Below are positions 7,952-16,862 of a stretch of 64,000 bases of DNA, piece by piece. This DNA comes from Akkermansia muciniphila (lineage in GTDB: Bacteria; Verrucomicrobiota; Verrucomicrobiia; Limisphaerales; UBA9464). The stretch spans positions 29,232 through 93,231 of the forward strand of contig CAMDGV010000009.1 in NCBI GenBank assembly GCA_945898055.1. Direction: 5' to 3'. How positions within the stretch are numbered: the stretch's first letter is position 1; the number at the start of each line of letters is the position of its first letter. The translations under genes were made by a program, and so were the position numbers. Under the pieces are notes generated by a model. It made no database searches. It was not told the origin of the DNA and saw only the letters and a program-made list of their open reading frames with translations.

Positions 7952-10363
7952 TTATTTCTCTTTTAGCTGACGTTTTGCCCTCTTGGCCTCTTGTCGTTCG
8001 CCCTCTTCAAATTCCTGCTCGGCAATTCGCACCCCAGGCAAGCGCTGACGCTCCTCATCAGCCACCGCTCCGGCATCCGCTGGGGTCTGTAGAATACTGG
8101 GTCGAATAAGGATCATCAATTCAGTGCGGCTCTTATCACGACTTCGCCGAGAAAAAGCGGCACCGAGATAAGGTATATCCCTCAATAAAGGAACGCCGGA
8201 ACTCTTTTTATCTGTGCTGGTTGTAATATATCCGCCTAAGAGGACGGCATCCTTATCACGAACCGTAACGAAGGAACTGGTTTCACGGGATTGAGTCGTG
8301 GGGGAACTTGCCCCGACCCCCAAGTCTAGATTAGCTCCGAGATTTGCCACAGTCTGCTCAACCTCCATCACCACCAAATTATCAGGGGTGATAAAGGGAG
8401 TCACATTGAGCGTGACACCCACGTTCATATAGCCAACCGAAGCCCCCCCACCACCAAACCCGCCTCCAAACCCACCAAAGCCACCTCCACTGCCACCGTA
8501 CCCGCTGGACTGAAGATAGGGCACCGCTGATCCCACAAAGAAGCGTCCCGGCGTGGCATGGGAAGTTATCACCCGCGGACGTTGAATCACATTCACCCGG
8601 CTATCGGCTGCGATAGCGGTAATAGCGAAGTCCCAGTTCTGTCCGATTTGAGTAAAATAGGACAATCCAGCGCCGCCAGTGCTAGGAATTCCATTCACCA
8701 CATTTGTGCCGGCCGAACCACCGCTCGTTCGACCTAATTGTTTAAGGAAATCGGAGCCAGTACCGAGGCTTCCACGATCGTTCACCACCCCACCGCCGCG
8801 GTTATTTGGGTTGCTACCGAACTGAGCCGGACGCTGGGCAGCACTTAGCCCATAATTCCAAGCGTCACTCAGGGACACTTCCATAATGATTGCCTCAACC
8901 AGCACTTGAGGGAGAAGTGTATCCACCTTGACTAAAACTTCTTTCAGCTTAGCGATGTCTTTTTTATTACCGTAGACAATCAGGGAATTTGACCGTGTAT
9001 CCGCAGTAATACTGACGGTTTGAAGTAATTCAGCAAGTCCGCCGTACCCTGCGCCGCCCTGTCCGCGGGAAAGAGAGTTTAGCCGACCTTGAAAGGAGCC
9101 CGCTCCTCCCGCTGCGCCGTTTTGGATTCCTCCCTGCTGCTGCTGGTTGAGTCGATTCCCGCCAAGGCGATTGTTATTGCCCGATTGCCCTCCCCCAAAT
9201 TGGTTTCCACCGATTCCACCACCCATCCCACCACCCATCCCACCGCCCATTCCGCCGCCCATTCCGCCGCCCATTCCGCCTGTTCTTCGACTCCCACCCA
9301 TCCCACCGCCGCCACTCATACCGGTCGCTCCACTGACGCCACCGCCTCCGATAACACTGGTTAGCGTCCCATAAATGTCCTCAACTTTACCGTACTTAAT
9401 CGGTATTACTTCGAGTTGAAAATTCTCTTCTACCTCAATGTCAATCCTGGCGAGAACTTCCAACATTCTCTTCACGTTGATCGCATAGTCTCGCAAAATT
9501 AAGGTCTTAGTACTGGCAATTGCCACAATTCCCGTGGGGTTCTTGGCAAAGACCGACATAATCGGAATGACCTCTTCAACAGAAACGTGCTTCAATTGTG
9601 CGACGTGAGTCACAAACTGGCTCGCCTCAGGATACTTCTCAGAGGCTTGATTCGAAAAGGCAGCACCTTCTTGCATTGCTTGGGCAGCAACGACCGCGGT
9701 GACGAATTTACTGCCTGTCGGAATCATGGTAATACCATTCAAGGCAAGAATGGTATCGTACATCTGCACCTGCTCTTCTTCGGTCAGATCTGTCTGCGTG
9801 TTCACATTAATTTGGACCTGCGGCAAGCTTTGAGCCCGTAAAACAGTCCTGTGCACGGCCGGCCCATAGACCTGATCCAAAAACTGATTCAATTCCATGT
9901 TCTTGAACTTGATTTGAACCTGATCCGGCGAGGTATTGGTCCCTCGCAATCCCTTCAGCGACTTTACAGTTAAATCATTTAACGCTTTGTCTTCCTCAGC
10001 GGCTTTCGCTGCCGCGGTCGGTTGCCCTGGGGCAGCAACCGCTCCAGGGACAGGTGTGCTCGCCGGAGGTTTGGGGGTCGGCGTTGTCCTTGGGAAAGCC
10101 CGGGGCAACGACGACGGAAGATTCGTAGAAACCACTGGAGCATTGGTCGCCTTCGGACGTGCCGGTGGTAGTACAGGGAAGGCAGAGAAAGGGTTTCCGC
10201 TGGGCTCAACCGCTTTTGATGGAGTGGCAGGCGCCGCTGGATTCAAAGGTGCGGAGGGTTTTAGCGGGGCCGGTTGCACTGCTGGAACTTGAGCCAGCAA
10301 ACCTGTTACCGAGAGGGCAGTCAGGACCGCGAGATGAATGAGACGCGAATTCACAGGGATCAT
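7952..10363 (-). CDS. gspD: Type II secretion/type IV pilus-like secretin GspD
   Basis: 803-residue outer-membrane secretin. An N-terminal signal peptide (about residues 1-25) is followed by a proline/alanine-rich linker, N0/N1-like domains (about 150-340, including TGIVAIASTKTLILRDYA), a glycine-rich insert (about 339-386), another N-domain (NSLIVYGNKKDIAKLKEVL) and the secretin beta-barrel domain (about 500-745) with VPYLQSSGYGGSGGGFGG, FVTVRDKDAVLLGG and the terminal RDIPYLGAAFSRRS/RTELMILIRPSI signature. The C-terminal tail is charged. It is the last gene of a gspE-L-M-D operon and overlaps the preceding gene by 4 nt. The role is the outer-membrane channel of a secretion or pilus machine; which substrate is exported is unknown. 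Confidence 0.93.
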   Translation of the reverse strand: MIPVNSRLIHLAVLTALSVTGLLAQVPAVQPAPLKPSAPLNPAAPATPSKAVEPSGNPFSAFPVLPPARPKATNAPVVSTNLPSSLPRAFPRTTPTPKPPASTPVPGAVAAPGQPTAAAKAAEEDKALNDLTVKSLKGLRGTNTSPDQVQIKFKNMELNQFLDQVYGPAVHRTVLRAQSLPQVQINVNTQTDLTEEEQVQMYDTILALNGITMIPTGSKFVTAVVAAQAMQEGAAFSNQASEKYPEASQFVTHVAQLKHVSVEEVIPIMSVFAKNPTGIVAIASTKTLILRDYAINVKRMLEVLARIDIEVEENFQLEVIPIKYGKVEDIYGTLTSVIGGGGVSGATGMSGGGGMGGSRRTGGMGGGMGGGMGGGMGGGMGGGIGGNQFGGGQSGNNNRLGGNRLNQQQQGGIQNGAAGGAGSFQGRLNSLSRGQGGAGYGGLAELLQTVSITADTRSNSLIVYGNKKDIAKLKEVLVKVDTLLPQVLVEAIIMEVSLSDAWNYGLSAAQRPAQFGSNPNNRGGGVVNDRGSLGTGSDFLKQLGRTSGGSAGTNVVNGIPSTGGAGLSYFTQIGQNWDFAITAIAADSRVNVIQRPRVITSHATPGRFFVGSAVPYLQSSGYGGSGGGFGGFGGGFGGGGASVGYMNVGVTLNVTPFITPDNLVVMEVEQTVANLGANLDLGVGASSPTTQSRETSSFVTVRDKDAVLLGGYITTSTDKKSSGVPLLRDIPYLGAAFSRRSRDKSRTELMILIRPSILQTPADAGAVADEERQRLPGVRIAEQEFEEGERQEAKRAKRQLKEK
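9206..9282. repeat. 12-bp tandem repeat encoding Gly-Gly-Met-Gly units in gspD
   Basis: About six tandem copies of a 12-bp unit (plus strand reading like CCNCCCATYCC) inside the secretin gene. On the coding strand they give consecutive GGMG units, then GGIGGNQFGG. Copies differ mainly at third codon positions, so the array is maintained at protein level. Such arrays tend to vary in copy number between strains. Confidence 0.85.
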
Positions 10364-11079
10364 TTCTTAAGGGGCGGAGTCTTGGTGGATAAATTTGTGA
10401 CGGTTATCCGGGACGAACCTCCATTTGTTTTGCCCGAACTCGAACCCGACTTCATAGACTTAGACACGACTGCAGGCGGGGTATTAGATACCTTAACCGT
10501 AACCTCGATGGGTTTCGGCTTCTTTTGAAAGCTAGCAACGAAGGTAACGGACGCACTCAAACTTTGCTGAGAACCATCCAGTTTCAACCGGCCCATATCC
10601 CTCACTCGAATCATCGAATCACTCGAACCCAAGGCGTGTAAGAATTGGACCAGTCCCTCCTCTTTGGCCGATAAATCAACAATCACGACTTGTTCGTCAA
10701 AAAAGTTGGTATCTTTAGCCGCAGCGAGTCGCAGCGAAGCCAATTGAGGGGTGATTCGGAGAATATTAACCAAGTTGGTCGCGGCCGCTGACTGGATACT
10801 GCTTTGCACGTTATTTGCTTGTTCCTCTGGCATCACCTGTGCCCCAGAACCTTCCAAGGCACGCAATAATTTCTCGTAGGAAGCCTTTTTTGAAACCTCC
10901 TTAAAATAGATCGCCTTTTGGCCTTCTAACTTGGTCCAGTCACGCTGGAAATCCGCGTACTCACGAAAATAGGGCCAAATCAGCCAATAATTAAGAAGTA
11001 AACCCACCAAACAAGCCCCGAAAATTGCAGCACGCCGTTCGGTCGGATTCAGATTCAAAGTTTCAAACCATCGAATCAT
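10360..11079 (-). CDS. GspM/PilO-like inner-membrane secretion protein
   Basis: 239 residues: short cytoplasmic start, one transmembrane helix (about residues 17-38, AIFGACLVGLLLNYWLIWPY), a coiled-coil stretch (REYADFQRDWTKLEGQ) and a periplasmic ferredoxin-like domain, ending in a Ser/Lys-rich tail. This is the architecture of GspM and PilO, which with GspL/PilN form the periplasmic platform linking the cytoplasmic ATPase to the secretin. Sequence similarity alone is weak; the call rests on topology and on its place between the GspL-like gene and gspD, overlapping each by 4 nt. Confidence 0.75.
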   Translation of the reverse strand: MIRWFETLNLNPTERRAAIFGACLVGLLLNYWLIWPYFREYADFQRDWTKLEGQKAIYFKEVSKKASYEKLLRALEGSGAQVMPEEQANNVQSSIQSAAATNLVNILRITPQLASLRLAAAKDTNFFDEQVVIVDLSAKEEGLVQFLHALGSSDSMIRVRDMGRLKLDGSQQSLSASVTFVASFQKKPKPIEVTVKVSNTPPAVVSKSMKSGSSSGKTNGGSSRITVTNLSTKTPPLKK

Positions 11080-12455
11080 GGTGCGCTGTCCTCTCGTCGT
11101 AGGTCCGCTTCAAAGCGCCAGGTTAAATCATTCCCACGCAACTGGGTTGTGGCCGGTTTCACCTCCGAAAAGAGGAGTTTCCCGTTGACCTCGACCGCTC
11201 TTAAGGCGGAGTTGAAACCAGTAATATCAGCACGACTCGCTTCGGTGGTGGTTCCATCCAAAATTAAGGTGCGCCCATTCTTAAAATCAAACTGCTTCAA
11301 GGTCATCGTTTCTGGGAGCGTCTCGGCCACTTTATTCCAGCAATCCAGTGCCGCAAAACGTAACGCGACTTGCTCTTGCAACACTCTCACTCGTGCCTTG
11401 ATTTGCAGGGTATTGGTGAACTGCAAGGCCATCCCACGGTTCTCGTCACGCAAGGTCTCCAAACGCGACTTTTGAAGGGTAAGCACTGCCAGATAAACGA
11501 AAACGCCCGCGAGGTAGGTCATTGCCAACGCGCCTAGTCCTTTGACCCACAGGGTATCGACAAACTGACGCCGTTGGCGGTCTCTCACTTCGTCTGGGAC
11601 CAAGGTCGGTAAGGACGGACGTAACGCATGCGCTAGAGTCAACGCCGCCAACTCCGGTGGTGTACGGCGTGGAAGGACTAAAGGTTCGCGTCCAGACCAG
11701 CCTTTCAGTGCTTCCAAGTACAAGGCTGCATCCGTCGCTGAAGCCATCAGCCGAATCTCCGGTAATCCGTTCATCCAACCCTCGACCTCGCCAGACCAAG
11801 CCATCCGATTTAATTGCGATATCAAAACCGTCCCTCGATCACCACTGGGCTGGCAGAGAGACCCTAGCTCCCGCAACACCCCATCGATCCACCATGCGGC
11901 GAGGACAGTAGGTGCTGCAGCGGCAGACTCGACCAACAGCAATAACCCATCGCGCGGCGGTGGCGAGGACAGCAATTCCCGCAGGCTAGGATTCAGGAGG
12001 GCATCGACTGTATAACCCCCTTTTTCTAATTCTGCCAAATAAGCCTCGGTCGCCGCGCGTGCCGCCAAAGTGACCACGGCGGTTTGACCTTTACCATCGG
12101 CGTGAGGCACGGATTCTACGGTCCAAACGACCTGAGCCGGCGGCATGGGCGACAGTTTTTCGATTTGGAATTCAATAATTCCCGGAAGTTCCGCTGGATC
12201 ACAGGTCGGTAATTGAACAGCGCGAACACAGACTGATTCCAGCGGTAGCCAAGCTAAATCCAGACGCGGTTTGAGCAAGACACGCCAATCACGACTGACG
12301 GCCGAGGTCGGCAAGGGCTTGCCATCTTCGACCACTAAATCGCCGGTCGCCGTCCCCTTTCCCTTCGACACAGTAAACTGAAAAAGTCGGCGTGCCCCCC
12401 CTGTTACGGAGAGAAGATTACAGGCTTGAATGACCGGTTTTCGAGCGGTGCTCAT
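11076..12455 (-). CDS. GspL-like / PilM-PilN fusion protein
   Basis: 459 residues. The N-terminal about 290 residues look like the actin-like cytoplasmic domain of GspL/PilM (MSTARKPVIQACNLL, PTCDPAELPGIIEFQIEKLS); one transmembrane helix follows at about 305-330 (LGALAMTYLAGVFVYLAVL), then a coiled coil (LQKSRLETLRDENRG) and a PilN-like periplasmic domain with LDCWNKVAETLPETMTLKQF. This recruits the GspE ATPase to the membrane platform. It overlaps gspE upstream and the GspM-like gene downstream by 4 nt each. Confidence 0.8.
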   Translation of the reverse strand: MSTARKPVIQACNLLSVTGGARRLFQFTVSKGKGTATGDLVVEDGKPLPTSAVSRDWRVLLKPRLDLAWLPLESVCVRAVQLPTCDPAELPGIIEFQIEKLSPMPPAQVVWTVESVPHADGKGQTAVVTLAARAATEAYLAELEKGGYTVDALLNPSLRELLSSPPPRDGLLLLVESAAAAPTVLAAWWIDGVLRELGSLCQPSGDRGTVLISQLNRMAWSGEVEGWMNGLPEIRLMASATDAALYLEALKGWSGREPLVLPRRTPPELAALTLAHALRPSLPTLVPDEVRDRQRRQFVDTLWVKGLGALAMTYLAGVFVYLAVLTLQKSRLETLRDENRGMALQFTNTLQIKARVRVLQEQVALRFAALDCWNKVAETLPETMTLKQFDFKNGRTLILDGTTTEASRADITGFNSALRAVEVNGKLLFSEVKPATTQLRGNDLTWRFEADLRREDSAP

Positions 12456-14203
12456 TGACCTGCCACCTTCTCCTCAACTAACAAACCCTTCACGTGCTCT
12501 TCCGTTTGGGTCACTCGGAGAACTTCCTCCACTGTGGTCACCCCCGCCTTCACCTTGCGCCAACCATCTTGGCGCAAAGTCCGCATTCCTTGTCTGCGTG
12601 AAACGTCGGCAATCGTTGCCGCTGAAGCCCGATTCATCACCAACGGCCGAATGGCCTCAGTAACTAGCAGCAATTCGTGAATGCCGGTTCGCCCTTGATA
12701 GCCCATCTGACGGCAGGCTTCGCACCCGAGCCCTTTCAGAAAGGTCGTTGTGTCTATTTCTGCTTCTGGAAAACCAATTTTAATTAAATAATCTCGGTCG
12801 ATTTTTTGCGGACGACTGCAATGAGGACACAAGGTTCGAACTAAACGCTGGGCCATAACTGCCTCGACCGAAGAGGCGACCAGAAAAGGCTCAATCCCCA
12901 TATCGATCAACCGCGTAAAGGCACTCGAAGCATCGTTGGTATGTAAGGTGCTAAAAACCAAATGTCCGGTGAGGGACGCTCGAATGGCAATCTCGGCGGT
13001 CTCCGTATCTCGAATTTCACCGATCATGACCACGTTCGGATCCTGCCGCAAAATATGTCGTAACCCGACGGCAAAGGTCAGTCCGATATCCGAGCGGACT
13101 GGAATTTGATTGATCCCTTTTAATTCATATTCCACCGGTTCCTCGATGGTGATGATCCGTTTAGTGACCGAATTGATTGTGGAAAGAAAAGCGTAAAGCG
13201 AGGTCGATTTACCCGAACCCGTGGGGCCTGTTACCAAGACGATACCATGGGGTTTGACGATAATTTCTCGGATCGCCGCATCTTCGTCCGCGGCAAATCC
13301 TAATTTGTCCAAACTAAAGAAAATTTTACCGCGCAAGAGGAGTCGCAATGAAACTGACTCGCCCCAAACCGTGGGAACTGTTGAAACACGGATATCAATT
13401 TCTTCACCTTTGATCCGCACATTGATTCGGCCGTCTTGCGGCAACCTCTTCTCGGCAATGTTCATGCCAGCCATCACTTTGATGCGTGATATAAGCGCTG
13501 GTTGATACCGCTTAATCTGCGGTGGTAAGGGTGTTTGATGCAGAATGCCGTCAATCCGGTAACGAATCCGTAATTCATCCTCAGACGGTTCAAAATGAAT
13601 GTCGGTTGCGCGATCCTTGAATGCCTCCCAAATGACCTGATTGACGAACTTAATGACGCTAGCGTCTTGATCGTCTCCAGTAATCTCTCGACCGCCTTCA
13701 ATTTCGAGGTCGAACGTATCATCCTCTTCGGCCATTTCATCCAAGGTCTCTGCACCCACCCCGTAATATTTCTTCAACGACTTCTCGATCTCAGCGGCGG
13801 GTGCCAAGGCTAGGAGAAGTGGCCCTTTGGCGTCATATTGTATACCCGCAAGCATCCCAGGATCAAATGGGTCAGCGACCGCAACGGAAAGTTCGCCCGC
13901 TTCGTCCGCGAAAGGCATCACATTAAACTGGAAAGCGACCTTGGTACTGATCCTTTTTCGCACATCTGCTGTGATAGAAAGCTTCGCTAAATCAATGAAT
14001 GGTAACTTTAAAGCGGCCGCCAGTTTCTGTAAGAATATCTCTTCGGATAGACCGGATTCCCGGGCAAAAAAAGCCAACCGTGCCTCCGTGCCTCCCGCTT
14101 CAATACCCTGTCGCCACGCACTATTCCATCGATCAAACTGGACTGGGGTAATTATCCCAGCTTTTTCGAGAACGGACTTGATTGGAGAGTAAGACATTGG
14201 CAA
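12452..14203 (-). CDS. gspE: Type II secretion / pilus assembly ATPase GspE
   Basis: 583-residue hexameric secretion ATPase that powers pseudopilus assembly. An N-terminal MshEN-like domain (about residues 1-150) binds the platform; the core has the Asp-box region AFKDRATDIHFEPSEDELRI, Walker A GPTGSGKST at about residue 327, Walker B MIGEIRD, the His-box HLVFSTLHTNDASSAFTRL, and a tetracysteine zinc motif (CPHC ... CEAC) at about 455-500 characteristic of GspE/PilB. It is the first gene of the operon, so the promoter should lie in the 334 bp upstream. Confidence 0.94.
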   Translation of the reverse strand: MPMSYSPIKSVLEKAGIITPVQFDRWNSAWRQGIEAGGTEARLAFFARESGLSEEIFLQKLAAALKLPFIDLAKLSITADVRKRISTKVAFQFNVMPFADEAGELSVAVADPFDPGMLAGIQYDAKGPLLLALAPAAEIEKSLKKYYGVGAETLDEMAEEDDTFDLEIEGGREITGDDQDASVIKFVNQVIWEAFKDRATDIHFEPSEDELRIRYRIDGILHQTPLPPQIKRYQPALISRIKVMAGMNIAEKRLPQDGRINVRIKGEEIDIRVSTVPTVWGESVSLRLLLRGKIFFSLDKLGFAADEDAAIREIIVKPHGIVLVTGPTGSGKSTSLYAFLSTINSVTKRIITIEEPVEYELKGINQIPVRSDIGLTFAVGLRHILRQDPNVVMIGEIRDTETAEIAIRASLTGHLVFSTLHTNDASSAFTRLIDMGIEPFLVASSVEAVMAQRLVRTLCPHCSRPQKIDRDYLIKIGFPEAEIDTTTFLKGLGCEACRQMGYQGRTGIHELLLVTEAIRPLVMNRASAATIADVSRRQGMRTLRQDGWRKVKAGVTTVEEVLRVTQTEEHVKGLLVEEKVAGQ

Positions 14204-14537
14204 TACGACGCGCCTTCAACGTCGTTCAGTTGGAAAAGTTGCAACGGAATGTACAGCAAGGTCCACACCGGATTCTCAGTCTTTATTTTTCTCCAATGTC
14301 TTGGCTCGAGTGATCGACTTCGTTTGCCTCGTCAAAGCGCGCGGTAAAACGTGCTGATTACGGCGGGGCACCGGCCCTGTAGGGACAAAATGATGAGCGC
14401 CCTGTGACTCAACCTTGGACGGTCAGTGAAGTAGGCTCCAAGGCTGCTAATGTCGTCGCTGAGACCGATCTGGAGGTGCTGTGCACCTTCGTTGGTGAAT
14501 CGGGTTCTTTGTCCTATTTCAGGCCACTCTTTTTTCC
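14204..14537. other. Intergenic region between gspE and xseA
   Basis: 334 bp between the stop of xseA and the start of gspE, both on the minus strand. I translated both strands by eye and found no convincing gene; in particular there is no xseB (small subunit of exonuclease VII), which often follows xseA. It presumably holds the gspE promoter, but no clear -35/-10 pair was recognised. Confidence 0.5.
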
Positions 14538-15950
14538 TTACGACTCCACTTTTTTAGTTTCAGTTACCACACTCGTTATCTCTCCACGAGCCAAGCGTGT
14601 CTGTAACAAAGTTCCAGTCCCAACGACAGTCGAGTCTCGTACCAATTTCCCTGTGATCGCATCAAAAGTGAGGGAATAGCCACGATCTAAAACACTTTGA
14701 GGTGAAAGTAGTCGCAATCTTGCTTCCAATGCTTTCAAAGCCCGACGCTGCCGTTCCAATTCCGCTGCCGGCAGTAAGGATAATCGCTGGATCACTCCAT
14801 CCAAGGACAGTCGCCATCCCCGTAAACGCACGGCCGGACGCACCGCTGACAACCGCTGGTGACGTCCCGCTAAGTCACGTCGACGTTCCTTCAAGTTGCG
14901 CAGGAGTGCCTGTTTCAAAGCATCTATCGCCTCATCGAGTCGCTGCGCACGCTCTTCCAGACGGCGGCGTGGGTGCATTCGCAAGAGGCGACGACGCAGA
15001 CGGTTTAGATCGTCTTCAGCGAGTCTGAGTTCGGCCTCGATAGCCGCGAGAAGTCGATTGCCTGATTCTTGAATGAACCCGCGACTTGCCACATAATGTT
15101 CGGAGAGAATTTCAGCAGCGGCACTCGGGGTTGCTGCTCGTAAATCAGCGGCAAAATCGGCGATCGTAAAATCGATCTCGTGACCCACCGCTGAAATGAC
15201 TGGCACGGCAGACGAAACTATCGCTCGGGCCACACACTCTTCATTGAAGCACCAGAGATCTTCGATTGAGCCGCCGCCCCGGGTGACCAAGATCAAATCG
15301 ACCCGACCTCCTTGAGCTGCATACCGATTTAAACGGCCGATGGCTGCCGCAATTTCAGAGGCGGCACTGGAGCCTTGGACTCGGACAGGTTCCAATAAAA
15401 TCATCGGCGAAAACCGACGCTGCAGGACGTGTAAGACATCTCGGATGGCTGCCCCCGTCGGAGAGGTTACTAGTCCAATTTGCAAGGGAAACTTCGGAAT
15501 CATCCGCTTGCGGTTCGAATCAAAAAGCCCTTCCGCCGCCAAGCGAACCTTCAAACGTTCGAAGGCAGCTTGCAGAGCGCCCACTCCGGCGACTTCGACG
15601 TCACTCACCCTTAACTGATAATTCCCACGCACCTCATAAACGGTGAGATCTCCAGTGAGAACGACCTGAGCCCCTTCCTTTAGAGCCGCCCGTCCCGAGC
15701 CCCCCTGCCCTCGAAACAAAACACAACTCAATTGCGCTGCCGCATCCTTAAGGACAAAATAAGCGTGACCCGATGATTGTAATCGATAGTTGGAGACTTC
15801 GCCGGCCACACGTCGATCGACAAAGCTCCCTTCAATTTGACGCTTCAATTGCAAGGTCAACTCGCTGACCGTTTCAGCTTTCCGAACGATGTCCGTCGGA
15901 CTGAAAAGTTCGTTACCAAACTCCCACTGACTTTTGCTCCCACGCGCCAT
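14538..15950 (-). CDS. xseA: Exodeoxyribonuclease VII large subunit
   Basis: 470 residues. Exonuclease VII degrades single-stranded DNA from both ends and needs the small subunit XseB. The N-terminal OB-fold is clear (VSELTLQLKRQIEGSF, VAGEVSNYRLQSSGHAYFVL, QLSCVLFRG), followed by the catalytic domain with GLVTSPTGAAIRDV, RGGGSIEDLWCFNEE and SAVGHEIDFTIADFAADLRA, and a long coiled-coil C-terminal part ending with SVLDRGYSLTFD. The length is normal for the family. It follows ymdB by 12 bp on the same strand, so the two are likely cotranscribed; xseB is not adjacent. Confidence 0.95.
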   Translation of the reverse strand: MARGSKSQWEFGNELFSPTDIVRKAETVSELTLQLKRQIEGSFVDRRVAGEVSNYRLQSSGHAYFVLKDAAAQLSCVLFRGQGGSGRAALKEGAQVVLTGDLTVYEVRGNYQLRVSDVEVAGVGALQAAFERLKVRLAAEGLFDSNRKRMIPKFPLQIGLVTSPTGAAIRDVLHVLQRRFSPMILLEPVRVQGSSAASEIAAAIGRLNRYAAQGGRVDLILVTRGGGSIEDLWCFNEECVARAIVSSAVPVISAVGHEIDFTIADFAADLRAATPSAAAEILSEHYVASRGFIQESGNRLLAAIEAELRLAEDDLNRLRRRLLRMHPRRRLEERAQRLDEAIDALKQALLRNLKERRRDLAGRHQRLSAVRPAVRLRGWRLSLDGVIQRLSLLPAAELERQRRALKALEARLRLLSPQSVLDRGYSLTFDAITGKLVRDSTVVGTGTLLQTRLARGEITSVVTETKKVES

Positions 15951-15962
15951 AATGATCTTGGT

Positions 15963-16751
15963 TCAAGCCTCGGTTAGAGCTTCCGATACACGGCGAATAC
16001 TGCGCGCTCGGCCGGTCGTTTCATCGATATCAATCAAGGCCCCCTGAAGCCGTATCCAACCCGATGCCACCTCGAGTCGTTGGGGTTGGTTGGTCAGAAA
16101 ACGGCGAATCACCGGAGCAACCTCACGACCTAAGACCGAATCATGCGGGCCAGTAAATCCGGCATCGGTCAAATAAGCAGTCCCACCGGGAAAGACGTTT
16201 TCATCCGCCGTTTGCACATGGGTATGTGTTCCCACCACCGCAGAAACCTTCCCATCCAACATTCGCCCCATCGCAATCTTTTCGGAGGTCGCTTCTCCGT
16301 GAAAATCCATAAAAATGATCGGAGTAAAAGCTCTGATTCGTTCCACTTCGACGATGGCCAAAGTGAACGGATTTTCAATGGCGGGCATAAAGGTGCGCGC
16401 TTGAAAATTTAAGACGGCTACTGACGGTTGCCCCGACCGTTCGACAATGATACTTCCCGATCCTGGCACGCCAACCGGATAATTACCGGGTCGCAAAAGT
16501 CGAGGTTCCTTGGCTAGCAACGCCGCCGTTTCCTTCTGGTCCCAGACATGGTCACCGGTGGTAATGACGTCTACCCCATAACTGAAAAGTTCCGTCGCAA
16601 TCGTTGCAGTGATTCCATTCCCGCCGGCGCTGTTCTCTCCATTGGCCACAACAAAGCCAATGCCCTCTCGATCCACTAATTTAGGCAGCAAGAGGCGGAC
16701 CGCTCGACGGCCTGGTTCTCCGACGATATCACCAAGAAACAAGAGAATCAC
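15963..16751 (-). CDS. ymdB: YmdB-family metallophosphoesterase (TIGR00282)
   Basis: About 262 residues. The family contains YmdB of Bacillus, a dinuclear-metal phosphodiesterase acting on 2',3'-cyclic nucleotides. Metal-binding motifs are visible: FLGDIVGEPGR, NGENSAGG, GDHVWDQ, DFHGEATSEK and GTHTHVQTAD. I chose the GTG at 16749-16751 because an AGGA lies 9 nt upstream and the resulting N-terminus (M-I-L-L-F-L-G-D) matches the family; a TTG three codons earlier (16760) is the alternative. It lies upstream of xseA with 12 bp between. Confidence 0.92.
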   Translation of the reverse strand: MILLFLGDIVGEPGRRAVRLLLPKLVDREGIGFVVANGENSAGGNGITATIATELFSYGVDVITTGDHVWDQKETAALLAKEPRLLRPGNYPVGVPGSGSIIVERSGQPSVAVLNFQARTFMPAIENPFTLAIVEVERIRAFTPIIFMDFHGEATSEKIAMGRMLDGKVSAVVGTHTHVQTADENVFPGGTAYLTDAGFTGPHDSVLGREVAPVIRRFLTNQPQRLEVASGWIRLQGALIDIDETTGRARSIRRVSEALTEA

Positions 16752-16862
16752 CGGCCCCAATCCTGCCTGTCCAGTCTCCTCGGTGGAAGCCGAATGACCC
16801 AGAACGTCGTTTCTAATTTCCGAGTGATTAGCGAAGAAACCGCACTTGAAAGGGATTTAGAA

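Noticed and set aside
14204..14537. Possible xseB next to xseA
   Set aside because: No frame with the XseB-like helical pattern on either strand.
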